Shown: one piece after another, positions 33,245 to 42,926 of the stretch | Layout of the letters: each line of letters starts with the position of its first letter | How positions within the stretch are numbered: the first letter of the stretch is position 1 | Assembly: GCA_944392325.1 (NCBI GenBank) | Contig: CALXWI010000006.1 | Coordinates: 1 to 50,987 of the forward strand | DNA length: 50,987 nucleotides | Reading direction: 5' to 3' | DNA from: an uncultured Alphaproteobacteria bacterium | Lineage (GTDB): Bacteria; Pseudomonadota; Alphaproteobacteria; RF32; CAG-239 | Translations under genes and position numbers: made by a program | The notes under the pieces: generated by a model | What the model was told of the DNA's origin: nothing | Databases searched by the model: none | What the model saw: the letters and a program-made list of their open reading frames with translations, nothing else

Positions 33245-34933
33245 ATGTTTAAAACAGGTTTAAAAACTTTTGCTTATAGCTTTGTTTTTTCTTTGTCGGC
33301 AATTATTGCCGTTAACAAAGCGGTTAGTCATGACATTCCCTCTGATGACGACATTAAAATCCCTCATAATAATATATCTTTGTTTTTGAAAGAAAATACC
33401 GCTCCTCACAAGGGGACTAATAATCAGGTAAAAAAAATTGCATTAATCAAGCAAAAACAAGATATTGAGTCATCAAGTCAGACTTTAGAGATAGCTTCTA
33501 GACCTTTGCCGGAAATTGTAATACAACAAGAGCCAGAAAATAAGGATCTGGCAAAGAAAGATATTGCGCCAAAGGCTCCGGAACACGAGCAGATAGAATT
33601 TGTACCAATAGCTAAGAAGCCTGCAGAACCGGCTATTGCATTAGAAAAGCGCAATAAAATCAAGCCTACTGAACCACAAAAGATACAAATTGCAGCAGCC
33701 GAGGTCGAACGTGAAGTGCCCAAAGCTAAGGAAACATTGCTGATTCCTCTACAGAAAATAAATTCTGCAGCCAGAAGCGAAAAAATCGCTATAAACTCTA
33801 AGGCGGCTGAAAGCCAAGTAGCTATGCTGAATTTGGAAAAGCCGATTAAAAGCGTGGTTGCAGAAACCGAAAACAAAAAGAACGAATCCTCTGAAGGTGC
33901 AAACAACAAGGCCGAAATAAGCGGCTGGCAGTCAATGGCTGAAAAGAAAGGTGAACCGATAGCGGAGCGTACACCTAATGATGTATACAAAGTGACGCAA
34001 GTAGATATTATTGATACATCTCAAAATGAGAATGCCAACACAGAGAGCAAACTCAACGATGGCAGCTCTTCTGAGGCGAACTCCGAGCAGAATGCCGTTG
34101 ATGACAATAAATGGATTGCCGCCAAGGGAACTAAATTTCCGGTCAACCAGAATGTGCTGGAGCAAGATTACTACAAGCAAGCTCAAGACACTGAAAAAGT
34201 TAGCGCCGTATTGTCAGGCGAGCCTTTGCCCAAAGATAAAGGCACCAAAGTGGCCGGAGAGATTGTTCAGAATATTTTGATTCCTATTCCAGATGACATT
34301 ATTAATAATAAAGACTTAAAGCCCAAGTTAGCATCAGACCCGATAAACCAGCCGCTGGAAGAAGAAGTTAGCCGCAGAGAAGCTGCCCTTGAAGAAGATG
34401 AAGGCAGCGATATTCCGTTTTTTGTTGAAGGAGAAGAAGACAAGAATTCATCTGAGGTCAAAGAGGCCGGCGGCATATTAAACAGCATCTCGTCCTTATT
34501 TTCAACCACCGAAAAGACTCAGATTGCCGATTCAGGGGATAAAAATATTAAATCATCTGAAAAAAAATCGGAAAATAAAATTAAAAAAAATAAAATTCTA
34601 CCCACCGAAATCAGGCTTTCGTTCCAGCCTAATCGAGCCGAAATATCCGGTAACACCCTAAACTGGATTCAGGCTTTTGCCTTGAAAACCAAGGAAAGCG
34701 ACTATAATGTGCTGGAAGTTCGGATTGATGGAACAAGCTCTTTTGAGCTACAACAAAAACGTTTGAATTTGTTATACAATATTTTAACTAATTTGGGTTT
34801 AGAATACAGAAAAGTCGATCCCGTATTTACCAGTCGAGAACCAAATTCTTTTATTTTACGGGTGGTAAACAGAGGCGACAATAAAGAAGATATAATGGGG
34901 CCGGTACGCGCTATGTATTATCGTAAATGGTAA
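33245..34933 (+). CDS. Exported protein with long disordered region and OmpA-like C terminus
   Basis: The 562-aa product starts with a hydrophobic segment (about 8-30, FAYSFVFSLSAIIAVNKAVS) that is a signal peptide or anchor. A long Lys/Glu/Pro/Ala-rich, probably disordered region follows (about 50-440). Residues about 452-552 look like a degenerate OmpA/Pal-type peptidoglycan-binding domain: LSFQPNRAEISGNTLNWIQAF, LEVRIDG, LQQKRLNLLYNILTNLGLEY. This domain call is by pattern and needs a profile search. As first gene of the pilus operon it may tether the apparatus to the cell wall. The ATG at 33245 follows AGAGGGA by about eight bases; an upstream in-frame start at 33212 would spoil the signal. 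Confidence 0.7.
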   Translation: MFKTGLKTFAYSFVFSLSAIIAVNKAVSHDIPSDDDIKIPHNNISLFLKENTAPHKGTNNQVKKIALIKQKQDIESSSQTLEIASRPLPEIVIQQEPENKDLAKKDIAPKAPEHEQIEFVPIAKKPAEPAIALEKRNKIKPTEPQKIQIAAAEVEREVPKAKETLLIPLQKINSAARSEKIAINSKAAESQVAMLNLEKPIKSVVAETENKKNESSEGANNKAEISGWQSMAEKKGEPIAERTPNDVYKVTQVDIIDTSQNENANTESKLNDGSSSEANSEQNAVDDNKWIAAKGTKFPVNQNVLEQDYYKQAQDTEKVSAVLSGEPLPKDKGTKVAGEIVQNILIPIPDDIINNKDLKPKLASDPINQPLEEEVSRREAALEEDEGSDIPFFVEGEEDKNSSEVKEAGGILNSISSLFSTTEKTQIADSGDKNIKSSEKKSENKIKKNKILPTEIRLSFQPNRAEISGNTLNWIQAFALKTKESDYNVLEVRIDGTSSFELQQKRLNLLYNILTNLGLEYRKVDPVFTSREPNSFILRVVNRGDNKEDIMGPVRAMYYRKW

Positions 34934-35028
34934 TTGGTTATAAGTAGCGACTCGAGCTTGATTATTTGTTATCGACAAGTATTATTAAAGTAAAAAACAT
35001 AACTAAACATTGCTTAAGGAATGCAAAA

Positions 35029-35667
35029 ATGAGTGTAAAAACAAAATTAACCGCCGTGATTATGAGCCTGTTTACTATGGGCGGCTGCGCGTCTTCGGCG
35101 CCGGAGCTTCCGGTAGTGCCTTGTGATCAAGAGGTTTCGGGTTCGAATTTTGAGCCTACTCAGGATGGGAATGCTTTTGTAAATTATACACAAACAACCG
35201 CCGATTATAGAGAATATGGCGAAAGAGCTCCGCGCGACCAGTATATTACTCAGGCCGGCGCCGGAAATAATATGTCAGCCGCCATACCTCCCAGAATTGA
35301 AGACGAATATGTCGATTATGAAGAGGAAATTTATGATACGGAAGGTAATGATATAGATGCATCCGGCGGCAGCATGGACGGGTATAACGCTGAAGACCCT
35401 GTTGATGATTGGTTGGCTGAAGAAGGTAAGACCTTGAAGGGCTTGCTTACCGATTGGAGTGAAAAAGCAGGTTGGCGTTTGGTCTGGAAATCAAACCGAA
35501 ATTATACCTTGACTGCAGGTGCAATGTTTAGAGGGCGTTTTGCTGATGTAAGTTCGGCTTTAGTCAGAGCTTTTGCTAGAGCTCAGCCGGCTCCGATAGC
35601 TACATTTTATAAAGGAAACAGAGTGTTAGTCGTTGAGACTATGGAGGATGAGAATGCGTATGAATAG
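35029..35667 (+). CDS. TcpQ/PilL-like lipoprotein of the type IVb pilus
   Basis: The 212-aa product has a lipoprotein-type signal (MSLFTMGGC, Cys at residue 20), an acidic, Asp/Glu/Tyr-rich middle, and a C-terminal TcpQ-type domain (about 134-205: LKGLLTDWSEKAGWRLVW, VSSALVRAFA, NRVLVVE). TcpQ-like proteins, and the C terminus of R64 PilL, stabilise and target the outer-membrane secretin, which is the next gene. The ATG at 35029 is chosen for AAGGA eight bases upstream and the lipobox; an in-frame start at 34966 lacks both. Its end overlaps pilN by 14 bases. Confidence 0.85.
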   Translation: MSVKTKLTAVIMSLFTMGGCASSAPELPVVPCDQEVSGSNFEPTQDGNAFVNYTQTTADYREYGERAPRDQYITQAGAGNNMSAAIPPRIEDEYVDYEEEIYDTEGNDIDASGGSMDGYNAEDPVDDWLAEEGKTLKGLLTDWSEKAGWRLVWKSNRNYTLTAGAMFRGRFADVSSALVRAFARAQPAPIATFYKGNRVLVVETMEDENAYE

Positions 35668-37264
35668 AATATTTAAATATGGAATGGGCGTGGTTCTGGT
35701 TACCATTGCTGCTGCGTGCTCCATGTCAACAAGTATGGACGCCTCTTTGGAAAAAGGCGTGAAGGATGCTTCTGTTTTAAGAGAAGCCGCTAAGGCTCCG
35801 ACCGATTTGGCTGCAGACGATGTAGTCAGAGTTAAAAATGATATTTGGCTCGGCGACACCAGCGAAATTGAATTCGATGGACAGCCGATTCCGGCTTATT
35901 TGGAAACTAAAGAAGGTATTACCCTCATCAGTAACCGTCCAATTACCTTGTATGAAATCGGTGATATGATTAACAAAATCACCTCTTTACAGGTTAGATT
36001 TGCTCCGCATTTGGAACAGAGCATTATGTCTTCGGCAAAGTCAAACAAGCCTACTCCGGACACGATTAATGCTGATTGGACCGAACCTGATAAAATGTTG
36101 GTATCTTACCGCGGTCCGCTCAGCGGATTGTTGAACGAGATTGCTTCTCGTTTTGGTATTTGGTGGAAGTATGACCGTAAGGAAATTTATTTCTATAAAA
36201 ATATTACCAGAACTTTTGTGTTGTACAGCTTGCCGACCAAACCGTCGTTGTCGGTTAATGTCGGCGGTTCAGCCAGCCAGGAAGGCGGTACTTCGGAATT
36301 GTCTTTGAGCAGTACAGCTGAAATCGAGTTGTGGGGTAATATTGAAAAAGCCATTACTTCAATGATTGATAAAGATTCTAAGCTGACTATCGATTCAGCT
36401 AACGGAACTATATCTTTGACATCAAACCCGAATGATATTGCTAAAGTTGCGAAGTTTATTAATGAACAAAATGCAAGATTGTCGCGCCAAGTTGCAATTA
36501 GTGTTAAAGTATTGCAAGTTACGGTTAATGACAGCGATTCTTATGGTTTGGATTTGAATGCGGCCTTTGATGATGGTCAGTCTCAATTTTCAATCCTTAG
36601 CCCGACCAATACGCTTGGTGATGAAATTGCGAAGAACTTGGAAATGAGAGTTATGCCGGGCAACTGGGATTTGCAAGCCAGTGTACAAGCCTTGTCGACT
36701 CAGGGTACAACGAACTTGGTTACCAGCGGTACGGTTACAACTCTGAACAACAAACCTGCACCGATTCAGGTCGTTCGTAAGCAGAACTATATTTCGGAAA
36801 TTACTAAAACTAACAGCGGCGGTGACGGAAACTATTATGATGTTTCAACCGAAACCGAAGAAATTGAGACTGGTTTTACTCTTGATGTATTGCCGAGAAT
36901 TTTGGAACACGGTCGTTTGTTGTTGATGTTTAATTTGACCTTGTCTGACTTGATTGACCTTGAAAAGGTACCGTTAGGCGGTAATGGTGAAGATAGTGAT
37001 GGTCAATATATTCAGAACCCGATTATCGAATCCAGAGGATTTACGCAAGAAGTGGCTTTGAAGTCAGGTGAGTCTTTGGTTTTGACCGGTTATGAACGTG
37101 TTGAAAACAGTGCTGAAAAACAAGGCGTTGGCTCAGCTACAAACTCTTTGTTCGGTGGTTCGGCGGTAGCTAAGAAAGACAGAAGTATCTTGGTTATCAT
37201 TCTGACACCGGTAGTACTGGAATCCCCGCTCAATCCGGAGACCCGTGTTACTAACAGAATTTAG
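35654..37264 (+). CDS. pilN: PilN-type secretin lipoprotein (type IVb pilus outer-membrane channel)
   Basis: The 536-aa product has a lipoprotein signal (VTIAAAC, Cys22), N-terminal secretin ring domains (about 90-280, with TLYEIGDMINKIT and GLLNEIASRFGIWWKY) and a C-terminal secretin barrel (about 290-525: RQVAISVKVLQVTVNDSD, TQGTTNLVTSGTVTTLNNKPA, VALKSGESLVLTGYE, DRSILVIILTPVV). Like R64 PilN and BfpB it should form the outer-membrane pore for the pilus. The ATG at 35654 lies six bases after GGAGG, inside the end of the TcpQ-like gene; ATG 35660 is a close alternative. Confidence 0.93.
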   Translation: MRMNRIFKYGMGVVLVTIAAACSMSTSMDASLEKGVKDASVLREAAKAPTDLAADDVVRVKNDIWLGDTSEIEFDGQPIPAYLETKEGITLISNRPITLYEIGDMINKITSLQVRFAPHLEQSIMSSAKSNKPTPDTINADWTEPDKMLVSYRGPLSGLLNEIASRFGIWWKYDRKEIYFYKNITRTFVLYSLPTKPSLSVNVGGSASQEGGTSELSLSSTAEIELWGNIEKAITSMIDKDSKLTIDSANGTISLTSNPNDIAKVAKFINEQNARLSRQVAISVKVLQVTVNDSDSYGLDLNAAFDDGQSQFSILSPTNTLGDEIAKNLEMRVMPGNWDLQASVQALSTQGTTNLVTSGTVTTLNNKPAPIQVVRKQNYISEITKTNSGGDGNYYDVSTETEEIETGFTLDVLPRILEHGRLLLMFNLTLSDLIDLEKVPLGGNGEDSDGQYIQNPIIESRGFTQEVALKSGESLVLTGYERVENSAEKQGVGSATNSLFGGSAVAKKDRSILVIILTPVVLESPLNPETRVTNRI

Positions 37265-37291
37265 AAACTCTAGATTATAAGGAAGAAAAAC

Positions 37292-38566
37292 GTGCTGGAA
37301 GAAGCTCAGTTATTGGATCAGGATTATGAGGACGGAAGCAACCGGACATGGGCAACGCAAGTTACCATTGATGGCTTGACTTATGCGGCCAGCTTGTTCT
37401 GGCAGCCTCTGCAAAATACCGAAGATCCGATTGCCGAAGTCAGCGAATCTGCTGAAGGCATTATGGAAGGCGCTGACTTGTTCTGTATCAAACAAGGTAA
37501 AGCTCCCCAGTTTGGTATTTGCGCCTCTCAGCAAGGTTACAAAAACGGAATGAACGTAGGTGCTATTCCGGTGGCTACAGCTTTGGGCGGACAATCTTCC
37601 TTTGTGGCGGTTTTTAAAGTTCAAGAAGGCTGGTGGTATATTTGCGTCAGAAACGATATCATCCTTTCTGATGGCGATATGGTCTTTTTGAAAGAAGAAG
37701 ATGCTAAAAGCCAGTTTATGTCTATGCTGGCAGTGCCTGATTGGGGCAAGAAAATTGCCCCCAAAGATTGGGAAATTGAAGGAACTGAAGAAGTTGATGT
37801 TTCTACTTTGGTTTCTAAGGGGAATCGGGCAAAACTGCAAAAAATTAAAGCCTTACGCGGAACCAAATTGTTTATGGTTATCGGTGTTTCGGCGGTGGTT
37901 GGTATTTGGTTGCTATCAACAATTATCGACAGCATCTTTTTGGCCCCGCCGAAAAGACCGATGATTGCGCCGGTTAAGCCTAAAGTGGTTAAACCTGTAG
38001 AAAAAATTCCGGAAATTAAGCCTTGGGAAAAGGTAAAAGACCCGAATCAGGTAATGACGCAGTGTTATGACTATATTGCGGCGTTGGCTCAGATTATGCC
38101 TCCGGGATGGAAAATCGGCGAAATTACGTGTAATGCAGGCGGAGTTTCTACTTCATGGAAAAGAGAAGTTGGACGAATCGCGTGGATTGATGAAGCTTTA
38201 GAAAAGTCTCAAATTAAGTTTGGCTCAAAGGCAATTTCTGATGATGGTAATAATTTAGTTGTATCAGTGCCTTTGGATGGTGTAAAAACGGTAGCAAGCA
38301 AACCTACTTATGCTTCTCCGCAATTGAAGATAACTATAAATGACTTATTCCAATCGATAAATCAACCGGTAGCATTGTCAGATGGTTCAGAAAAATCGAA
38401 TTTATCAAATGTATATCGTACCGTTAAATTTAAGTTCTCCTCAGTTAATAATCCGGTCGTTTGGCGTGATTTGTTAACAAAATTTTCAGGACTTGAGGTT
38501 ACAATGATAAAATATCGTAAAGATGGCAATATGTGGGATTATGAAGGAGCAATCTATGTCTTATAA
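37292..38566 (+). CDS. pilO: PilO-type pilus accessory protein
   Basis: The 424-aa product matches the layout of the R64 PilO family: a cytoplasmic N-terminal part (about 1-185) with VTIDGLTYAASLFWQPL, one membrane helix (about 191-212) and a periplasmic C-terminal part. It begins with GTG, AAGGAAG six bases upstream. PilO is an inner-membrane component thought to link the cytoplasmic motor with the periplasmic ring, working with PilP. The gene order pilN-pilO-pilP-pilQ-pilR-pilS is that of R64-type thin pilus loci, which supports the call. It overlaps the next gene by eleven bases. Confidence 0.85.
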   Translation: MLEEAQLLDQDYEDGSNRTWATQVTIDGLTYAASLFWQPLQNTEDPIAEVSESAEGIMEGADLFCIKQGKAPQFGICASQQGYKNGMNVGAIPVATALGGQSSFVAVFKVQEGWWYICVRNDIILSDGDMVFLKEEDAKSQFMSMLAVPDWGKKIAPKDWEIEGTEEVDVSTLVSKGNRAKLQKIKALRGTKLFMVIGVSAVVGIWLLSTIIDSIFLAPPKRPMIAPVKPKVVKPVEKIPEIKPWEKVKDPNQVMTQCYDYIAALAQIMPPGWKIGEITCNAGGVSTSWKREVGRIAWIDEALEKSQIKFGSKAISDDGNNLVVSVPLDGVKTVASKPTYASPQLKITINDLFQSINQPVALSDGSEKSNLSNVYRTVKFKFSSVNNPVVWRDLLTKFSGLEVTMIKYRKDGNMWDYEGAIYVL

Positions 38567-40085
38567 TTTGAAAAATATTTTAGTCGGAACGGCTTTATCG
38601 TTAATTTTGAGTGTTTCCGCAGCGGACAAGGTTGCCGCTCAGTTGCCTGCTGCTGGTGGAAATGAAGCTCCGGGTGCGGTATCGTTGGATTTGGATAAAA
38701 CAGATAATAGTCAGGATGTTATGCCTGTTTTGGAAGATAGTCCGACTGAAAATTCAGCTAATGCACCAATGATTACCCCTAGTGCTCCGGCAGCAAAACT
38801 GGGAAATGCTCCGATGGATAATAACTCTAACGGCGGGGTGGACCCACTTGCTCCAGCGATGAATAATAATCCTATTGCTCCGAGTATGGATAGAAATGCT
38901 CCGATTTTGCCGAATGACGGAGAAAATGCCATTATTAACGATCCATTGCAAGCTCCGGCAGTAACTAATGCGGCGGCTAAGTTGGGCCAGAGCCAGCCTC
39001 AACAGCCGGCGTCAAGCGGAAATAGAGCAATAATTCCGAATACTGCGGATATGGTTGATAGTATTGTACGTCCGGAAGATGATCCGCTGCCTGATATGGC
39101 TAGTTTGGGTGGCGATGAAGCCGGTGCTTTGGGGCAGATTGATACTAATTTGTTCTCCAAAATGTCAACGCTTGAAAAGCAGTCTGCATTGTTGTCTTTG
39201 GAACTCAGAAGAGAAAAAATTCGTAATGAGATTGAAGCCATTAAGGCTCAACGTCAGCAGGCTATCTTAGAACAACAGGCGGCTGAAGAAGAAAAACAAC
39301 GCAAGAAACAAGAATGGGAAAACGAGCAGAAAAGAAAACTCTTGGTAGAAGAGCAGAAGCTCAAAGAAATTGAGGCTCAGATTGAATCTTTGCGTCAGGA
39401 AAAAGTCATTAAAGCATACAAAGAAGAAATGCTCGCTGAAAAACAGGCTTGGATTAAAAATAATGAAAAGATTTATCAGGCTATGGCTGAGATTGAAAAT
39501 GACCGCCAGTTCTTGATTAATGACTTCAAGATGAAGCTGTCTAACTTACGCAATTTGGCTGCAAAAGCAGTTGTTGATGCTCAGAATGCTCGTGATAGAC
39601 ATAATCGTGATGTAGAATCGCTGAAGACTAAAATTTCGGTATTACAATCACGTTTGGATGCAGAATTGGCTGAAAAGAACAAAAATAATCCATTTGCTCA
39701 GCTTCCGGCGGAGAAGCAGGTGATGCTGAGTGATGTTTATGCCATTATGGAAGTTGTTGGCAAAGGTCAGAATTTGGCAGCCAAGCTGATTAATAAAAAC
39801 GGCGATTACTTTATGGTCAGAAAAGGTACTACTTTGCAGACCGGACACGTTATTGATGAAATTGCTGAGACATATATCAGAGGCGATTTGAATGGCGCCA
39901 AAGATTATTTGTACTTCTCGGCTGGTGGTATCTTGGATAGTGAGCCGGTAAACAACTCGGTTATTACTAAGGCTAAATTGGCTGGTGCAAAATCAGCCGG
40001 TGAGCAAGGCGGTGACGCTGCCAAAGGAAACTTGGTCGGTACTGCCGGTATTCCGAGCTTAGGCGAAGGATTGTTTGTCAGGTAG
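38556..40085 (+). CDS. pilP: Enlarged PilP-like periplasmic pilus protein
   Basis: The 509-aa product has a signal peptide (ends KVAAQ), an Asn/Pro/Ala-rich disordered region (about 30-180) with repeated NAPM / APS-type words, a long coiled coil (about 205-375, with EEEKQRKKQEWENEQKRK) and a C-terminal PilP-like beta domain (about 385-480: YAIMEVVGKGQNLAAKLI, YFMVRKGTTLQTGHVIDEI, YLYFSAGGIL). R64 PilP is only about 150 aa; the extra coiled coil and linker make this version more than three times longer. AAGGAG lies six bases before ATG 38556, within the pilO end. It should link PilO to the secretin. Confidence 0.8.
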   Translation: MSYNLKNILVGTALSLILSVSAADKVAAQLPAAGGNEAPGAVSLDLDKTDNSQDVMPVLEDSPTENSANAPMITPSAPAAKLGNAPMDNNSNGGVDPLAPAMNNNPIAPSMDRNAPILPNDGENAIINDPLQAPAVTNAAAKLGQSQPQQPASSGNRAIIPNTADMVDSIVRPEDDPLPDMASLGGDEAGALGQIDTNLFSKMSTLEKQSALLSLELRREKIRNEIEAIKAQRQQAILEQQAAEEEKQRKKQEWENEQKRKLLVEEQKLKEIEAQIESLRQEKVIKAYKEEMLAEKQAWIKNNEKIYQAMAEIENDRQFLINDFKMKLSNLRNLAAKAVVDAQNARDRHNRDVESLKTKISVLQSRLDAELAEKNKNNPFAQLPAEKQVMLSDVYAIMEVVGKGQNLAAKLINKNGDYFMVRKGTTLQTGHVIDEIAETYIRGDLNGAKDYLYFSAGGILDSEPVNNSVITKAKLAGAKSAGEQGGDAAKGNLVGTAGIPSLGEGLFVR

Positions 40086-40091
40086 TCGTTA

Positions 40092-41789
40092 ATGGATGAG
40101 TTATCTGAACAGAAAGAAATCGAAACAGCTGAAGAGCTCCAAACCAAAGAGGAAGGAGCAGCTTCGGCTGTTTCTTCTGATATAGAAAGTAACGATAGTT
40201 ACGATCTGGAAGAAAAAAAGCCGGTAAATAAAATTCAGGCTTATTTTCAGCATGGGAATCGTTTGTTGACATTGCCCAGCAACCCTAATCTGGTGATTAA
40301 TGATGATACCAGACGTTTGGTGGCTTTGTTCTCGGACGGACGTTTCTTAGTTTCAGAAACACATAAATTTGATGGTCGTGTTCTCAGCTTTGAGGTTTTG
40401 GCTCGTAAGAAAAAGCTGAGCATCAGTAAACCTGAATATGTTTCACAAAACGAGTTAAATGCGGTTTATGCAATTGGAGAACGCTCCAATATCAATATTG
40501 AGGGCGATGAAGACCTTGACCAATTGCAAATGCAAAAAGACTTTGTGAATGTGGTGGCTCGTGCTGCATCACAAAAGGTGTCAGATATTCATATTATTGT
40601 AGCTAACAGCACCCAGATTATGTTTCGCATCAACGGTATGATGACAACCGTGATGGAATATAACAAAGACTGGGGAGAGGCGTTTGTGCGTGCAGCATTT
40701 GCCTCGGCCGATATTTCAGACGCAAACTATGCGCAAAACGAGTTCCAAGGCGCACAAAAGCTAGGTTCAACCCCGTTAAGAGGTTCTAAGGGTAAATTGA
40801 TGCTGCCGCATAATGTGTTGGCTATCCGTTTGCAATTTAACCCGATTGCGTTTGGCTCTCAATATTTGGTTATGCGTCTGTTGTATGCCGATGAAAACCC
40901 TGAAGGCAGCGGCGATTTAGCATCACTCGGGTTTGGCGAATATGAAGAGAATTTGTTTTTTAGGTTGAGAGCCGTACCAACGGGATTGAGCATTATTGCC
41001 GGTCCGACCGGTTCTGGTAAAAGTACAACCTTGCAACGTAATATGATTAAGTTGTTGCAAGAAAAAAACTATGAAATCAACCTGATTACCGTGGAAGACC
41101 CGCCGGAGTACCCTATTCCCGGTGCTAGGCAAATGCCGGTGACAAATGCTAACAGCGAAGAAGAAAAAGATGAAGAGTTTACCAAAGCGTTGTCGGCGGC
41201 GCTGCGTTCTGACCCTGATGTAATGATGGTCGGTGAGGTGCGCTCAATTGCTGCTGCAGAGCTGACTTTTAAGGGTGCGTTGTCCGGACACGGGGTGTGG
41301 ACGACTTTGCACGCGAACTCGGCTCCGGCAATTGTTACGCGTTTGCGCGATATGGGTGTAAAGACGTTTATGCTTAATGACCCTGAGTTGATTAAGGGAT
41401 TGATTTCACAACGTTTGTTCAGAAGATTATGTCCGCATTGCCGCATTCCGGTAAAAACAATGTTAGATTCTCCGGCGGTGCAAAGACTGAAGACGGCATT
41501 GGGCGATTTTGGCGTGGAGAATACGTTTGTACGCGGTCCGGGGTGCAAATATTGCGACAATACCGGCATTAAGGGGCGTATGTGCGTGCCGGAGATTATT
41601 TTGCCTGATGCGAAGTTTTTGGATTTGATGATTGCCGGTGAGACCAGAAAGGCTATTGATTATTGGACCGGAGAATTAAACGGAAGACCCTTGAAAGATG
41701 CGGCAATTGAGCGTATGCTGAAAGGGTATATTGATTTGGAAGAAGTCGAAAGATGGTGCGGTTTGCTTGACCAACGCCCGGTATATTAA
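40092..41789 (+). CDS. pilQ: PilQ-type pilus assembly ATPase (GspE/PilB family)
   Basis: The 565-aa product has an N-terminal region of about 140 residues with an acidic start, then the GspE N2-like and RecA domains. Walker A is GPTGSGKSTT (Lys310), the Asp box TVEDPPEYPIPG, Walker B DPDVMMVGEVRS, the His box GHGVWTTLHAN. A C-terminal zinc site has two CxxC pairs (LCPHC, CKYC). In R64-type loci PilQ powers pilus extension in the cytoplasm (not to be confused with the PilQ secretin of type IVa pili). The stop of pilP lies six bases upstream; Shine-Dalgarno is weak, so coupling is likely. Confidence 0.95.
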   Translation: MDELSEQKEIETAEELQTKEEGAASAVSSDIESNDSYDLEEKKPVNKIQAYFQHGNRLLTLPSNPNLVINDDTRRLVALFSDGRFLVSETHKFDGRVLSFEVLARKKKLSISKPEYVSQNELNAVYAIGERSNINIEGDEDLDQLQMQKDFVNVVARAASQKVSDIHIIVANSTQIMFRINGMMTTVMEYNKDWGEAFVRAAFASADISDANYAQNEFQGAQKLGSTPLRGSKGKLMLPHNVLAIRLQFNPIAFGSQYLVMRLLYADENPEGSGDLASLGFGEYEENLFFRLRAVPTGLSIIAGPTGSGKSTTLQRNMIKLLQEKNYEINLITVEDPPEYPIPGARQMPVTNANSEEEKDEEFTKALSAALRSDPDVMMVGEVRSIAAAELTFKGALSGHGVWTTLHANSAPAIVTRLRDMGVKTFMLNDPELIKGLISQRLFRRLCPHCRIPVKTMLDSPAVQRLKTALGDFGVENTFVRGPGCKYCDNTGIKGRMCVPEIILPDAKFLDLMIAGETRKAIDYWTGELNGRPLKDAAIERMLKGYIDLEEVERWCGLLDQRPVY

Positions 41790-41808
41790 ACGAAAGTAGA
41801 GGTTTGCT

Positions 41809-42924
41809 ATGGAAAGAAAAAAGAGTTCATCATTGGACAGAGCCATGAAACGGTTGGGTACCGTGGAGACCTATTATGCCAAAATGATTTGCCGGAGCTC
41901 GGATACTGCCAGACTGAAAATATATCGTAAATTGGCTTCTTTGCTGCGTAACCGATTTTCGTTGATGAACGCTTTGGACTTGATTCATAACGGAGCCAGC
42001 AACGGCGGAAAGAATCCTAACGAGCCGATGGCTATTGCGATTGCTAACTGGGGTAAGGCATTACAAAATGGTTTGCCGTTCTCTGATGCATTAAAAGGAT
42101 GGGCTCCTGACCGTGAAAGATTGATGCTCTCGGTGGGTGATGTGTCTGACCTTGAAAGCGCTTTGCTAAACTTGATTAAGGTTACCGAAGGTTCTAAAAA
42201 AATGATTCGCCCGATTATTGGTGCGATTACATACCCATCATTTTTGTTTATGATGTCGGTCTTAATTATTTATGCAATTGGTGTGTATATGGTGCCACCG
42301 ATGTTGGAAGCCGCACCAAATGTAAGATGGAGAGGTATGGCTCGCGACTTGGTTGATTTGTCTGACTGGATTCAGAAAAACTGGTTATTTGCATTCTCTA
42401 TCTTACCGGTAATTGCGGGAATTATTTATTTTACTATCGGAAGCTGGACCGGACGTTTGCGGGCGACTTTTGACCATATGCCGCCTTGGTCGTTATATAA
42501 AATATTTACCGGTATCAGCTGGTTATTGGCGTTGTCGGCATTGGTAAAAAGCGGAACTCCGGTATCAACATCTTTGCGCGCGTTGCGACGTGATGCTTCG
42601 AAGTATTTACAGGAGCGTATTGATAAGACTTTGGTCTTTGTTAATAACGGTGATAACTTGGGACAGGCTTTGGGCAAGACCGGACTTGATTTCCCTGATC
42701 CGGAGATTATTAATGACCTGAAAATTTATTCAGAATTGGATAACTTTGAAGAGGCTTTGGATAAGCTCGCTACCGAATGGTTGGATGAAAGTGTATATTT
42801 GATTGAAAATAAAGCATCAATTATGAATATGGTGGCGATTTTGACGGTGGCCGGTATCGTGGCTTGGGCGGTAATGGCTACTTTTGAAATGCAAGACCAA
42901 ATTACCAGCGCAATGGGAATCTAA
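41809..42924 (+). CDS. pilR: PilR-type inner-membrane platform protein (GspF/PilC family)
   Basis: The 371-aa product has two T2SS-F repeats and three main membrane helices (about 142-165, 195-217 and 340-362), with the typical helix start RPIIGAITYPSFLFMMSVLIIY and LSWLLALSALV-like segment before the second repeat. It is the inner-membrane platform on which pilins are polymerised by the PilQ ATPase. It follows pilQ by 19 bases (AGAGG before the ATG) and ends two bases before the next gene, so the operon continues without a break. Confidence 0.92.
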   Translation: MERKKSSSLDRAMKRLGTVETYYAKMICRSSDTARLKIYRKLASLLRNRFSLMNALDLIHNGASNGGKNPNEPMAIAIANWGKALQNGLPFSDALKGWAPDRERLMLSVGDVSDLESALLNLIKVTEGSKKMIRPIIGAITYPSFLFMMSVLIIYAIGVYMVPPMLEAAPNVRWRGMARDLVDLSDWIQKNWLFAFSILPVIAGIIYFTIGSWTGRLRATFDHMPPWSLYKIFTGISWLLALSALVKSGTPVSTSLRALRRDASKYLQERIDKTLVFVNNGDNLGQALGKTGLDFPDPEIINDLKIYSELDNFEEALDKLATEWLDESVYLIENKASIMNMVAILTVAGIVAWAVMATFEMQDQITSAMGI

Positions 42925-42926
42925 GC

